Shown here piece after piece: positions 52,402 to 61,265 of a stretch of DNA of 64,000 nt (within the stretch, counting starts at the first letter, position 1; every line of letters starts with the position of its first letter). A program made the translations under genes and the position numbers. The stretch is from the NCBI GenBank assembly GCA_023430975.1, contig JAEYYB010000116.1:86893-150892 (forward strand), in the 5' to 3' direction. This stretch comes from Bacillota bacterium. GTDB taxonomy: Bacteria > Bacillota > Clostridia > Acetivibrionales > DSM-2933. The notes under the pieces were generated by a model. That model ran no database searches. It was not told the DNA's origin and saw only the letters and a list, made by a program, of their open reading frames with translations.

Positions 52402-53292
52402 TTATACACCAACCTTTTCAACAAATATTTCGTGGAGAGACGGCTCTCTTATTTCAAACCTGTCAACCCTTATCTTGGATTTAATCATTTTTTCGAGAAT
52501 ACTGTAAGCTTGTTCATCTGACTTAATTTTAAATTCATATCCTAAAGGTGTTTTTCTCACTACTTTAATATCTTCTTCCTGAGCAAGTTTATCAAGATCA
52601 GATTCACTATCGATAAAAAGATTGGTCCTTCCGTAGCTGCGTTTTATATCCTTAAGATTTCCACTTAGGACGGCCTTGCCTTTACTCAATAAAAGAATTT
52701 CATTGCAGTACTCTTCCACAGTATGCATTTGATGGCTGGACATGACTATACGCTTACCATTTTTCACTAAATCGTTTATTATATCTTTAAATAAATCTGT
52801 ATTTAATGGATCAAGTCCACTAAATGGCTCATCTAGAATGACGAGTTCAGGGTCATGAATAAGTGCTGCAATAAGCTGTATTTTCTGTTGATTACCTTTG
52901 GATAAAGATTCAGCAGTAGACTTGGCATATTCTTCAACTCCCAGCCTGCCAAACCAGTACTTTGCCTGCTTTTTCGCTTCTTTTGTACTAAGGCCCCTAA
53001 GCGTTGCAAAGTATATGATCTGCTCCATAACCTTTGCTTTTGGGTAAATGCCCCGTTCCTCAGGAAGATAACCGAATCTTACTGTTAAGCGGTTTATAGG
53101 CTTGCCGTTCCATTCGATAGTTCCTGTGTCTTTGGAGAGAATTCCCAGTATCATTCTTATAGTTGTTGTCTTTCCTGCACCGTTAGTACCAAGCAAACCA
53201 AAAACTCCGGGCTTACTTATATTAAATGAAACGTCGTCCACAGCTGTTTTATTTCCAAAGCTCTTTGCAACATTTGACAAAACAAGTGCCAC
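52402..53292 (-). CDS. ABC transporter ATP-binding protein (NatA-like)
   Basis: A 296-residue ATPase. Walker A GTNGAGKTTT near 36, Q-loop FGYLPEERGIYP, signature LSKGNQQK, Walker B LVILDEPFSGLDP, His switch SSHQMHTVEE. The C-terminal DUF4162-like extension is typical of NatA. Start GTG with AAGGAGG before it. Partner of the permease downstream. Confidence 0.93.
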   Translation of the reverse strand: MALVLSNVAKSFGNKTAVDDVSFNISKPGVFGLLGTNGAGKTTTIRMILGILSKDTGTIEWNGKPINRLTVRFGYLPEERGIYPKAKVMEQIIYFATLRGLSTKEAKKQAKYWFGRLGVEEYAKSTAESLSKGNQQKIQLIAALIHDPELVILDEPFSGLDPLNTDLFKDIINDLVKNGKRIVMSSHQMHTVEEYCNEILLLSKGKAVLSGNLKDIKRSYGRTNLFIDSESDLDKLAQEEDIKVVRKTPLGYEFKIKSDEQAYSILEKMIKSKIRVDRFEIREPSLHEIFVEKVGV

Positions 53293-53599
53293 GTTAAGAA
53301 CCTCCTTTATAGTTTGTTTCTGTTTTATAATGCATTATTTGTATTAATGTAACTTTATAGTGCAAAATTGTACTCTAAATTTATTTTAGGGTAATTTGGT
53401 TTATTTTATAAGTACCAAAAGTAATAAATATATATGACTTGAGTCATTATGACTATATTAAAAGATTAATATTGATATAAAGATATTTTTTGCCTAAGAA
53501 GTGTGAATTGGTCTTCATTCCATATTAAACCTGCAGTCTGAGTAAATATTAAAATGAAATTAAGGTATATTAAAATATAAAAACTAACAAGGAGAAAAC
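53293..53599. other. 307-base divergent intergenic region
   Basis: It lies between the exporter operon (-) and the 53600 operon (+). A 20-base imperfect palindrome, TAGTGCAAAATTGTACTCTA at 53358-53377 (7 of 10 pairs), could be an operator. The rest is AT-rich without visible elements. Confidence 0.35.
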
Positions 53600-53839
53600 A
53601 TGTCAATTATAGTAGGCACAGAGTTGAAAAGTGATCTTGAGGCTATGTATAAAATGACTGGAGAAATTTTAACTAGAATGGATTTGGATGATATGAGGCT
53701 GATTGATGCTGAAGTTATGAGGCAAATAAGGCTAAAGGTTTTAGATATGGAAGCAATACTTCAGAAGGATATATTTACATGCGATTACTTGATTTCTAAA
53801 GGAAAAATTTTAAGTAACATAATGTATGATATTCATTAA
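53600..53839 (+). CDS. small acidic protein of unknown function
   Basis: A 79-residue helical protein with no signal or membrane segment and one Cys. I do not recognise a family. Site AAGGAGAAA is well placed. Its stop overlaps the TAATG of the next gene region, so it forms an operon with the DUF5665 protein and the DksA-like protein. The amphipathic pattern (VMRQIRLKVLDMEAILQKDI) suggests a helical bundle. Confidence 0.65.
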   Translation: MSIIVGTELKSDLEAMYKMTGEILTRMDLDDMRLIDAEVMRQIRLKVLDMEAILQKDIFTCDYLISKGKILSNIMYDIH

Positions 53840-53850
53840 TGGTGATAATT

Positions 53851-54168
53851 ATGAACGATAAAAATAGGTTAATTCATGTTATAAATAAAAAATTGGATAA
53901 TATCTCATTGAACATGGAGAAAATGAAATTGGTAGATTATGTGTATTACCTGGAAAACCCCAGAAAAATGCTGTGGGCAAATTTTCTTGGAGGACTGTCG
54001 AGGGGATTTGGTATTGCTATTGGATTCACTCTTTTAGGTGCTGTTGTGATATATATTCTTCAAATAATTGTACGGTGGAAATTGCCTCTAATTGGAGAGA
54101 TTATTACAGACATAGTAAATATTGTTCAGGATAGTATGAGAAGGGCGGGAGGAAAAATAAATGGATGA
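53851..54168 (+). CDS. DUF5665-type membrane protein
   Basis: A 105-residue protein: a basic N-terminal region (about 1-45), a GGLSRGFGIAIGFTLLGAVVIY hydrophobic segment and a second hydrophobic stretch near 75-90. The size and the NPRKMLWANFLGGLSRGFG stretch fit DUF5665. ATG at 53851 follows GGTGATAA; the frame from 53839 overlaps the previous stop. It overlaps the DksA-like gene by 8 bases. Confidence 0.7.
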   Translation: MNDKNRLIHVINKKLDNISLNMEKMKLVDYVYYLENPRKMLWANFLGGLSRGFGIAIGFTLLGAVVIYILQIIVRWKLPLIGEIITDIVNIVQDSMRRAGGKING

Positions 54169-54802
54169 TCAAATTGTAAATTCTCTGAGAGATACTTTAG
54201 CCAAAAGGCAGAGTGAAATACAGCATACTATTGAAATAATGAAGGAAAATAAAACAGCAGAGCAGGACAAGTATTCACCTACTGAGCTTTCAAATTATGA
54301 TAACCATCCGGCGGATATGGGCACAGAGATGTACCAGGTTCAATTTAACAACGCTTTAAGGGTTCATGAGGAACATGAGCTTAAGGATATTGATGATGCT
54401 TTAAAAAAAATTGATGATGGCTCATTTGGAAAGTGTGAATTCTGTGGAAAAGATATTGACATTGAAAGGCTAAAGGCAATTCCTTCAGTAAAACTTTGTA
54501 TAGATTGTGAGGAGGATAAGCCAGTAACCCTTGGAATATTGAAGATGGAAAGACCAAACGAGGAGTTGGTGTGGGATGCACCATTCGGAAGAAAATACCT
54601 TAACAAAAGAGAAGATGATGAAAACGAAGGCCTGGATTATCTCAATGACCTGGTAAAGTATGGTACATCCGATGGGCCTCAGGATATGGGAGGGTATTAC
54701 GATTATGAAGAGTTTTACACCAACGAAATTGATACACAGGGTGTTGTAGATAAGATGGACAGGATATCAAATGAGCAATACAAAAGACAATTGCCTGATT
54801 AG
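54161..54802 (+). CDS. TraR/DksA-type zinc-finger protein (YteA-like)
   Basis: A 213-residue protein. The N-terminal coiled coil carries PTELSNYDNHPADMGTE, typical of YteA. The C4 zinc finger CEFCGKDI...CIDCE lies near 91-114, with a C-terminal acidic tail. DksA-family proteins act in the RNA polymerase secondary channel; YteA-like proteins in Bacillus are sporulation-linked and of unknown role. Its stop codon TAG abuts a family B element. Confidence 0.88.
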   Translation: MDDQIVNSLRDTLAKRQSEIQHTIEIMKENKTAEQDKYSPTELSNYDNHPADMGTEMYQVQFNNALRVHEEHELKDIDDALKKIDDGSFGKCEFCGKDIDIERLKAIPSVKLCIDCEEDKPVTLGILKMERPNEELVWDAPFGRKYLNKREDDENEGLDYLNDLVKYGTSDGPQDMGGYYDYEEFYTNEIDTQGVVDKMDRISNEQYKRQLPD

Positions 54803-54901
54803 TAATGGCTAAGAAATAACATCCAATTCTCATCGTCCAAAACCCCGTTAAATCGTCGGGATTTTGTCCTTGAGAATATGAAGTTATTTCTAAGGCACTC
54901 T
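54802..54901. repeat. family B palindromic element, free copy
   Basis: It matches the nested copy 18961-19060 along about 100 bases. Left end GTAATGGCTAAGAAATAAC; right end GTTATTTCTAAGGCACTC (slightly decayed). It starts at the last base of the upstream stop codon. Confidence 0.78.
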
Positions 54902-54950
54902 TTAATAAGAGGAGATTTATAAAATAATATTGTTATTCGTGAATAGATCG

Positions 54951-55006
54951 GGAATGGCTGAAATATAACTTCTGCTATAAATCAGATATAATATTTTAGT
55001 CATTCT
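54951..55006. repeat. family A miniature remnant, centre deleted
   Basis: GGAATGGCTGAAATATAACT and ATATTTTAGTCATTC match the two ends of the diverged A subtype at 35299, with only 15-20 bases between. This leaves a 56-base solo pair of ends. The rest of the gap up to 55194 contains the promoter below. Confidence 0.55.
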
Positions 55007-55128
55007 CTAATTCATTTCAGTAAAAAAGTCGAAAAAAAGCCATTTTTGGCAAATCAATGTATTACTTGAGGTTGGTTAACTATAGTTTTTTATTTCAGGC
55101 TGCTATTATACTTTATAAAAAAGTGTGG

Positions 55129-55140
55129 ATATGGTATAAT
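55129..55140 (+). promoter_or_regulatory. extended -10 promoter before the stalk-domain gene
   Basis: TATGGTATAAT has TG-N-TATAAT (-10 at 55135-55140), 55 bases before the start. The -35 is weak. Confidence 0.45.
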
Positions 55141-55194
55141 ATTCATTGTTGCTTTTATAAGTTTACATAAACAAGATGAAAAGAGGAGAAAACT

Positions 55195-56163
55195 ATGAGA
55201 AAATTTAAAAAGATGTCATCTGTAATTGTGGTTGCTCTAATTGTTAGCATTATTGCTGCAGGTATGGTTTGGAGCGTTAGTGCAACAAGAAAAGTTGATG
55301 CCACAGCAAACGATAACATTAAGATTTACTATGATGGAAATTTAAAAGCTTTTACAGAAACTGATGGTTCGAAGATATCACCTGTTATAATCGGCGGCAG
55401 AACATATTTGCCATTAAGAGCGGTTGCAGATTTGGTAGGTCTTGGAGTTGAATGGGTAAGTGATACGCAATCAATCAAGCTTACGTCAAATAACTCAGGT
55501 ATACCTTATAAGGATAATACACCTGTTCAAACTCAGCCAAGTGCCAGCACAGCACCATCTACCGTAGCACCATCAACAACAGCACCAGTTTCAAGTACAC
55601 CTGCTCCTGCGAATTCATCTAAAAGTGCAGGGACTTTAGCAGATCCGATTAAATTGGGAGAAACTTTCTCATGGTCTGCAAATGAGAATTATATAGACAC
55701 TACAGCCTCAGCAGATTATACATGTACTGTTAAGAAAGTTGAACCTATTACATATGAAGAAGTAACAAAGTTAGGATTTAAAGTTACTTCTGATAAAGAT
55801 AAGATAGAGTATGCAATGGTCACTTTGGATATGAGTGTTTCAAATGCTAAAATCACATCGGGAGATGCTTATTTATATTTGCCATTTATGAGAGATATTT
55901 TGGGAACACAAACACCATCAGGAGCTTCTATTATTGGTGGTACAGATTATGGCTTTGAAGGCAGCTTGCAGAGAGCAGCTGAAAGTGTTAACAAGGATAG
56001 TGAAGGCTATTCAAAAAAGATAAAAGCTGGTGAAGTACATAACTATAAATATGAGGGTAAAGTTATATTGCCTTTGACAAAAGGTCAGGAGAATTATTTG
56101 AGGTTAACTAAGGACAGCAGCTTAGAATATTCGGTTAGGCATGCATTCTTTAAGCTAAAATAA
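55195..56163 (+). CDS. exported stalk-domain protein with Ser/Thr/Pro linker
   Basis: A 322-residue protein. N-terminal signal or anchor helix about 7-30, then a short Cu-amine-oxidase-type stalk domain (about 38-100: KISPVIIGGRTYLPLRAVADLVGLGVEWV). A Ser/Thr/Pro/Ala linker lies at about 105-143. The C-terminal domain (about 145-322) is beta-rich and resembles DUF4352/immunoglobulin-like extracellular domains. Probably cell-surface; function unknown. Site GAGGAG. Confidence 0.75.
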   Translation: MRKFKKMSSVIVVALIVSIIAAGMVWSVSATRKVDATANDNIKIYYDGNLKAFTETDGSKISPVIIGGRTYLPLRAVADLVGLGVEWVSDTQSIKLTSNNSGIPYKDNTPVQTQPSASTAPSTVAPSTTAPVSSTPAPANSSKSAGTLADPIKLGETFSWSANENYIDTTASADYTCTVKKVEPITYEEVTKLGFKVTSDKDKIEYAMVTLDMSVSNAKITSGDAYLYLPFMRDILGTQTPSGASIIGGTDYGFEGSLQRAAESVNKDSEGYSKKIKAGEVHNYKYEGKVILPLTKGQENYLRLTKDSSLEYSVRHAFFKLK

Positions 56164-56212
56164 AAGACTTTATATTAAACAAAATATAGCATCTATATAT
56201 TGCTTTTTAAAG

Positions 56213-56262
56213 AATCCAGTTTTCGTCTGGCTAAGTTCAGGCTTTAAAAACTGGATTTTTAA
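56213..56262 (+). terminator. terminator after the stalk-domain gene
   Basis: AATCCAGTTTT pairs with AAAACTGGATT and ends in TTTTTAATTT. Confidence 0.75.
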
Positions 56263-56331
56263 TTTATAAGAAGCTACGTGTATCATATACAAAGTCGCTA
56301 AAAACATTTCATTTAATATTTTCTTTCAGTC

Positions 56332-56340
56332 TGGTATAAT
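56332..56340 (+). promoter_or_regulatory. extended -10 promoter before the two-component system
   Basis: CTGGTATAAT (TG-N-TATAAT; -10 at 56335-56340), 30 bases before the start. Confidence 0.5.
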
Positions 56341-56369
56341 TTCATATATAAAATTATGGCGGGTGAATC

Positions 56370-57065
56370 ATGAAACCTAAAATTCTTGTAGTTGATGATG
56401 AAGCTTCCATCTGTGATCTTGTGAAAATTAATCTTGAGTTGGAAGGTTATGAGGTAAGTACTGCGGTAGATGGAGAAGCTGCTTTAAGAAGTATTGAATC
56501 AATAAATCCGGATCTTTTAATTTTAGATATTATGCTTCCCAAAATTAATGGTTATGATATTTGCAAAAAGGTTACATACGAGAAGGGTATACCGGTAATA
56601 ATGTTGACAGCGAAAACGGACCTTATTGATAAGGTTTTAGGGCTGGAGCTTGGGGCTGATGATTACATAACCAAACCTTTTCACGCCCGGGAGCTTGTAG
56701 CCAGGGTAAAGGCATTATTAAGAAGGGTTTCCAAGGAAGCAAAGAGCATTGAAGATTTGGGAAACCATCTGATCAATGGAACTCTAGAAGTGTTCTCTGA
56801 GATGCGAAAGGTTACACTGGCAGGTAGTGAGGTTGAACTGTCTGCGAAGGAATATGAACTGGTCTATTTTCTTATAAATCATTTAGAGCAGGTTTTTACT
56901 AGGGATACCCTTTTGGAAAAAGTATGGGGATATGATTATTATGGAGACACCAGGACGGTTGATGTTCATATTCAAAGGCTAAGGAAGAAGCTAAGCATTG
57001 AAGGTGGAGGAAATAACATAATACAAACTGTATTCGGTGTTGGCTATAAAATGGCCAGACAATGA
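56370..57065 (+). CDS. OmpR/PhoB-type response regulator
   Basis: A 231-residue regulator. Receiver domain: ILVVDDEAS (acidic pocket), phospho-acceptor Asp in DLLILDIMLPKINGYD near 52, Thr in VIMLTAKTD and Lys in YITKPFHARELVARVKALLRR. Winged helix: LSAKEYELVYFLINHLEQVFTRDTLLEKVWGYDYYGDTRTVDVHI, ending TVFGVGYKMA. The kinase gene begins 16 bases downstream. The stimulus is unknown. Confidence 0.95.
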   Translation: MKPKILVVDDEASICDLVKINLELEGYEVSTAVDGEAALRSIESINPDLLILDIMLPKINGYDICKKVTYEKGIPVIMLTAKTDLIDKVLGLELGADDYITKPFHARELVARVKALLRRVSKEAKSIEDLGNHLINGTLEVFSEMRKVTLAGSEVELSAKEYELVYFLINHLEQVFTRDTLLEKVWGYDYYGDTRTVDVHIQRLRKKLSIEGGGNNIIQTVFGVGYKMARQ

Positions 57066-57081
57066 CAAAGTGGTGATTTAA

Positions 57082-58806
57082 GTGAAGATAGGACTTAGAT
57101 ATAAAATTTTATTTACTAATGTGATTGTTCTATTTTTAACATTTCTTATTGTGGCCTTAGTCTTGATAGAAGGGGTAGACAGGGTTAACAGGGATATGCT
57201 TTTAAACAATCTTGTCAACCAATCAGAGATATCTGTTAGGACGATAAAACAGAGCCTTTTAATGGATTCGGATACTGATAATGTTGAAGGCCAGTTCAAT
57301 CTGAGGGCAGGAGACTTTGCATCAAGATTGTCAAAAGAATCGGGCATTAGGGTAATGATATTTTCATCCCATAAAAAGCTATTGGCAGATTCGGAGAATT
57401 CCGAGAATGAAGACTTTAGTTTAGCTGAATTGGAAGAAGCCTTTAAGGATTCCGGTAACAGGGCATACAGCCAGAGAGAGATTGATGGCGAGAAAAAGCT
57501 CTTCTTTGCATTTCCAATTATACATTCCGGTAAGATAATTGGCGGAGTGTTATTTATCAATTCTCTTTCCGATATTGAAAAAAATAAAAGAAATATATCC
57601 ATTCTGGTTCTGATAGCCTTTCTGGCAGGAACAATAATTATACTTATTGTCAGCATAATTCTATCCGGGACAATTACAAAGCCCCTAAAGGTATTAAATC
57701 GTTCTGCCATAAACATATCCAAGGGGGATTATTCTAATAAAATTCATATAAAAACAGGTGATGAACTGGGGGTTCTGGCAAATACCTTCAATTTAATGAT
57801 GGATGAAGTTGCCAACAAAATAAATTCCATAGATTTTGAGAAGGCCAAACTTGGTGCCGTATTGGAAAGTATGGGTGAAGGTGTTGTAGCCTATAACGGT
57901 GATAATGAAATTATAGCGAACAATGCAATATCCAGAAATCTCTTTATGGAAGAGCAGGAAGATTGGATATGTGGAATAGTTAAAAAAGTGAGGAAGAGTA
58001 GACAGAGATTGGTGGTTGAGATAAATTCCAACAAAAGAAACCTTCTTGTTTGTGCCACACTTTTAAACCATGATGATTTAAAAGATGGAGTGGTTTTAAT
58101 CATTAACGATATAACTGAGCTAAGGAGCTTACAGGAAAAGCAAAAAAACTTTATAACCAATGTCTCCCATGAGCTAAAAACTCCTCTTACCACAATACTG
58201 GGTTATGTTGATCTATTAAAGGAACAGGGAGAAGACAAAAAGATATTTGAAACATCAATAGGATATTTGGAGAGCTCATCGGAACGGCTTAAAAGATTGG
58301 TTGATGATCTTATTGATTTATCCAGCCTTAAGAAATTCGAGTTTGAAATAGAAAAAAGAAGCATTGATATAACGGGACTTATTAAAGATACGGTCGGTCA
58401 AATGGCTTTGAAGGCAAAAAAGTTCAATATTGAAATTGAAACATATCTACCTCATTTAGAACCTATAATGGCAGATCCGATAAGAGTAAAACAGGCTGTT
58501 GTAAACATTTTAGACAATGCGATAAAGTACTCAAAAGAAGGAAGCATATCTGTGAATCTATATGATAATGGAGGAAATGTACAATTGGATATAGAGGATA
58601 AAGGCTGTGGAATACCAGGAGAGTTGCTGGAGAAAATATTCGAGCCTTTTTACAGAGTAGATAAAGCCAGGTCCAGGGAGATAGGCGGAAATGGACTGGG
58701 ACTTTCCATTACAAAGGAAATAGTGGAAAAACATAATGGGGAGATAATTATACACAGCATAGAGGGTAAAGGGACAAAAGTAAGCATTATTCTTCCATAT
58801 GAGTAA
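57082..58806 (+). CDS. membrane sensor histidine kinase
   Basis: A 574-residue kinase. TM1 about 8-30, extracellular domain about 31-170, TM2 about 174-197, HAMP about 198-250, PAS-like domain about 255-350, HisKA with the phospho-His in NVSHELKTPLTTILG near 363, and HATPase with NILDNAIKYS, DIEDKGCGIP and GGNGLGLSI. Start GTG follows GTGGTGA. Partner of the upstream regulator; layout resembles PhoR/WalK-type kinases. Confidence 0.94.
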   Translation: MKIGLRYKILFTNVIVLFLTFLIVALVLIEGVDRVNRDMLLNNLVNQSEISVRTIKQSLLMDSDTDNVEGQFNLRAGDFASRLSKESGIRVMIFSSHKKLLADSENSENEDFSLAELEEAFKDSGNRAYSQREIDGEKKLFFAFPIIHSGKIIGGVLFINSLSDIEKNKRNISILVLIAFLAGTIIILIVSIILSGTITKPLKVLNRSAINISKGDYSNKIHIKTGDELGVLANTFNLMMDEVANKINSIDFEKAKLGAVLESMGEGVVAYNGDNEIIANNAISRNLFMEEQEDWICGIVKKVRKSRQRLVVEINSNKRNLLVCATLLNHDDLKDGVVLIINDITELRSLQEKQKNFITNVSHELKTPLTTILGYVDLLKEQGEDKKIFETSIGYLESSSERLKRLVDDLIDLSSLKKFEFEIEKRSIDITGLIKDTVGQMALKAKKFNIEIETYLPHLEPIMADPIRVKQAVVNILDNAIKYSKEGSISVNLYDNGGNVQLDIEDKGCGIPGELLEKIFEPFYRVDKARSREIGGNGLGLSITKEIVEKHNGEIIIHSIEGKGTKVSIILPYE

Positions 58807-58819
58807 AAGCAGGATAATG

Positions 58820-59014
58820 TTAAACCTTTACATCTATATTGTTGCCAAGATGTGGAGTTGCTGATTTTTCCATTGTTTTTTTATTAGCTGCATTCATGCT
58901 ATCTATCAGGTTTTTCGATGCAGATACATCATTGATTAGGGCTTTTCTCAGCATAAGGGTGTTTATTGCATCATAAGGTCCATTCATAACTTTATTGGCT
59001 ATTGATACTGACAT
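58820..59014 (-). CDS. YjfB-family putative motility protein
   Basis: A 64-residue protein with the YjfB pattern (MSVSIANKVMNGPYDAINTLMLRKALIND then a C-terminal polar tail ending PHLGNNIDVKV). Site GGAGTGATGG precedes the ATG. The family is short, helical and of unknown function. It converges on the kinase, 14 bases apart. Confidence 0.78.
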   Translation of the reverse strand: MSVSIANKVMNGPYDAINTLMLRKALINDVSASKNLIDSMNAANKKTMEKSATPHLGNNIDVKV

Positions 59015-59408
59015 ACCATCACTCCATTAAAATATATTTAAAAATAATATATATTATTATTATACTCTTTAAAACTTGATTTTCACATAGTTCCTATGGA
59101 CTATATTATAAATTGAAAGCAAAAATAATCTTGCATTTGCCGGAACTTTGGTAAATTTGATTTTTTTACAATTTTGTTACATCCGGTTTATCCTATTATA
59201 ATAACTGTGATGTATTATTACATTAAAATTGTTATTAATCTTACATTTGGCGGAGCAAATAACGAACGGTTCAACGGGATTTGCGACAGACAAATGTAGG
59301 AGATTAATCACTTTTAATATACATTAAAAGTTAATCATTTTATTATTTTAAGGACGATAAAACTGTTATAGGGTTTTGGAAGATCATTAATAAGAAGGGG
59401 GCATAAAT
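59015..59408. other. 394-base intergenic region with a C element, no gene
   Basis: A T-rich stretch is followed by family C copy 7, then a stretch with the ribosome-binding site AGAAGGGGG for the TTG-start lipoprotein gene. No gene or riboswitch is visible. Confidence 0.4.
59219..59322. repeat. family C palindromic element, copy 7 (reverse orientation)
   Basis: Shares ACATTTGGCGGAGCAAATAA and GGGATTTGCGACAGACAAAT with copies 2 and 3 on the other strand. Outer arms CATTAAAATTG and CACTTTTAATA are slightly mismatched. Confidence 0.75.
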
Positions 59409-60653
59409 TTGAATATAAGATTATCGGCTGTTGTAACAGGTTTTGTCATTATAATGTTATCAGGCTGCAGTTCTTCTGATAAGGTGACAGTCATAAAAGG
59501 TCCTGGCACTTCAAATAACAGCCTTCTAGTAGGATTGAGCGAGCTGTGCAAAGGGGATGTTGAAGGATTTGCAGGTGAGAAACTCATGATAAGAGCTGAT
59601 AAAAGCAGCAGTGAAACAGAGTTTTACAGCATGGATGTCAGGACAAAGGAGAAAAGGTTAGTTTTTTCTTCTATTTACAAAAATGATTCTAAATTAAATA
59701 TTTCAAAAGATTTTAAATATGCCATATATGATAAAACACTTGTAGACCTAGAAAAGAACAGTGTTTCAACTCTGCCTCAGGTAAATCCCCAGGTTAAAAA
59801 TGTTTTCTCCATATCGGGTGTGCCTGATTATTGGTTTTATGGTGATCATGAGGTAATGGTAGCAAACCCTGTGACATATATGAACAGATATTTAGGAGCC
59901 AAGGTTTATGGCTTAATGAGCTATACCGGCGATTACGGAATACAGCTAAGAAAGACAGGTGATATAGAAAAACAGGAAGAGCCGAACTTTAAAAATATAA
60001 AAGCTCCTGCTATAAAAGGCGTAAAAAATGCTGTTATGGATTTCGACAGGTGCAGGTATATATTTTTAGGCACATCAGTCAAGGAAAACAGGGATGATCT
60101 ATATATACTTGATCTTTATAAAAAGGAATTTGTTCAAATAGATAACGATGTAAGCTTGTTTGTACTTCACCCTTCAGGAAGCAGCATAGCCTATATAAAA
60201 AATCAAACCGGTGACAATAAGGAACAAAAATTACTTGTTTCAGATATGTCGGGAAATGAAAAGAAAGAACTGGATAGCCAGGATGATATTTCGGGAATTT
60301 CATGGTCCTTCGATGGATCATGGATAGCATACTCAGGTGGGGAAAATAACAAAAATGATATGATAATCATAAAGGCTGACGGCACAAATAAAGAGCAGTT
60401 AACCCAGGGAATGAACCTTGATGGCAGTATAGCCTGGGCTCAAAGTAATGACAAACTGGCTTTTACGACAAATGGAAATGATGTATATAAAGATAAGAGG
60501 GTTTATTTAATAAGTCTTAACATCACTTCAGGTAAATTGGCAACCAATTCACAAAACATTGAACCGGAAAGGCAGAATACAGCATCGCAGCTTGTAAGGC
60601 TTATGAGGGAGGTAACACAGGATGTTATTAAGAGTAGCTCGAAAAAAACGTGA
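59409..60653 (+). CDS. TolB-like beta-propeller lipoprotein
   Basis: A 414-residue lipoprotein. The signal ends in lipobox LSGC (Cys near 20). The remainder has TolB/WD40-like repeats, best seen as DISGISWSFDGSWIAYSGGE and GSIAWAQSNDKLAFTTNG. It probably is a surface-bound propeller; no catalytic motif. Start TTG 59409 after AAGGGGG. It overlaps the ElyC-like gene by 32 bases and starts an apparent three-gene envelope operon. Confidence 0.78.
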   Translation: MNIRLSAVVTGFVIIMLSGCSSSDKVTVIKGPGTSNNSLLVGLSELCKGDVEGFAGEKLMIRADKSSSETEFYSMDVRTKEKRLVFSSIYKNDSKLNISKDFKYAIYDKTLVDLEKNSVSTLPQVNPQVKNVFSISGVPDYWFYGDHEVMVANPVTYMNRYLGAKVYGLMSYTGDYGIQLRKTGDIEKQEEPNFKNIKAPAIKGVKNAVMDFDRCRYIFLGTSVKENRDDLYILDLYKKEFVQIDNDVSLFVLHPSGSSIAYIKNQTGDNKEQKLLVSDMSGNEKKELDSQDDISGISWSFDGSWIAYSGGENNKNDMIIIKADGTNKEQLTQGMNLDGSIAWAQSNDKLAFTTNGNDVYKDKRVYLISLNITSGKLATNSQNIEPERQNTASQLVRLMREVTQDVIKSSSKKT

Positions 60654-61257
60654 ACATGGAACAAAAACGAAGAGACGTCCAATTCTTAGAGTTATAAAAA
60701 ACATAGTTATTTCTGTAATAACAGTAATGTTGGTTACTTCTATAATACTGTTTTTGCTGATATTTAATGGGGCAAAAAATACCAAGCCTCAAAATGCAAA
60801 TGTTATGATAGTATTAGGATGTCAGATATGGGGGGAAGGTCCCAGCGAAATGCTGGAATATAGGCTTGAAAATGCCCTAAAGCTATATAAAATGGGTATA
60901 ACAAAGCATATTATTGTAAGCGGAGGCCAGGGCCCCGATGAGGTAATAACCGAAGCTAAGGCAATGAAAAAGTGGTTTGTAAAAAAGGGGGTTAGTGAAA
61001 GTGCAATCTATGAAGAGGACAAGTCTACCAGCACTTATGAAAACCTGAAGTTTTCCAAGGTGATAATGGATAAGCATGGATTTAAGGATGCGGTAGTTGT
61101 GACCAGTGATTTTCATGTATATAGATCAGTCTGGTTATCCAAAAGGCTAGGTTTTAAAGCAGAAGGTGCTCCGTCCATAACTGTAGACCATCTAAAGCCT
61201 TATTATTATTCTAGAGAAATTGTATCAAATATAAAAAGTTTTTTATTGGATAGGTAG
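60622..61257 (+). CDS. ElyC/SanA/YdcF-family (DUF218) protein
   Basis: A 211-residue protein with a basic N-terminus, one membrane helix (about 28-50) and the DUF218 domain: NVMIVLGCQIWGEGPSEMLEYRLENAL, HIIVSGGQGPDEVITEA, EDKSTSTYENLKFS and VVTSDFHVYRSVWL. The family has roles in envelope integrity and vancomycin sensitivity in enterobacteria. The long overlap with the upstream gene suggests coupling; a later start is possible. Confidence 0.85.
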   Translation: MLLRVARKKREHGTKTKRRPILRVIKNIVISVITVMLVTSIILFLLIFNGAKNTKPQNANVMIVLGCQIWGEGPSEMLEYRLENALKLYKMGITKHIIVSGGQGPDEVITEAKAMKKWFVKKGVSESAIYEEDKSTSTYENLKFSKVIMDKHGFKDAVVVTSDFHVYRSVWLSKRLGFKAEGAPSITVDHLKPYYYSREIVSNIKSFLLDR

Positions 61258-61265
61258 GTGAAACT

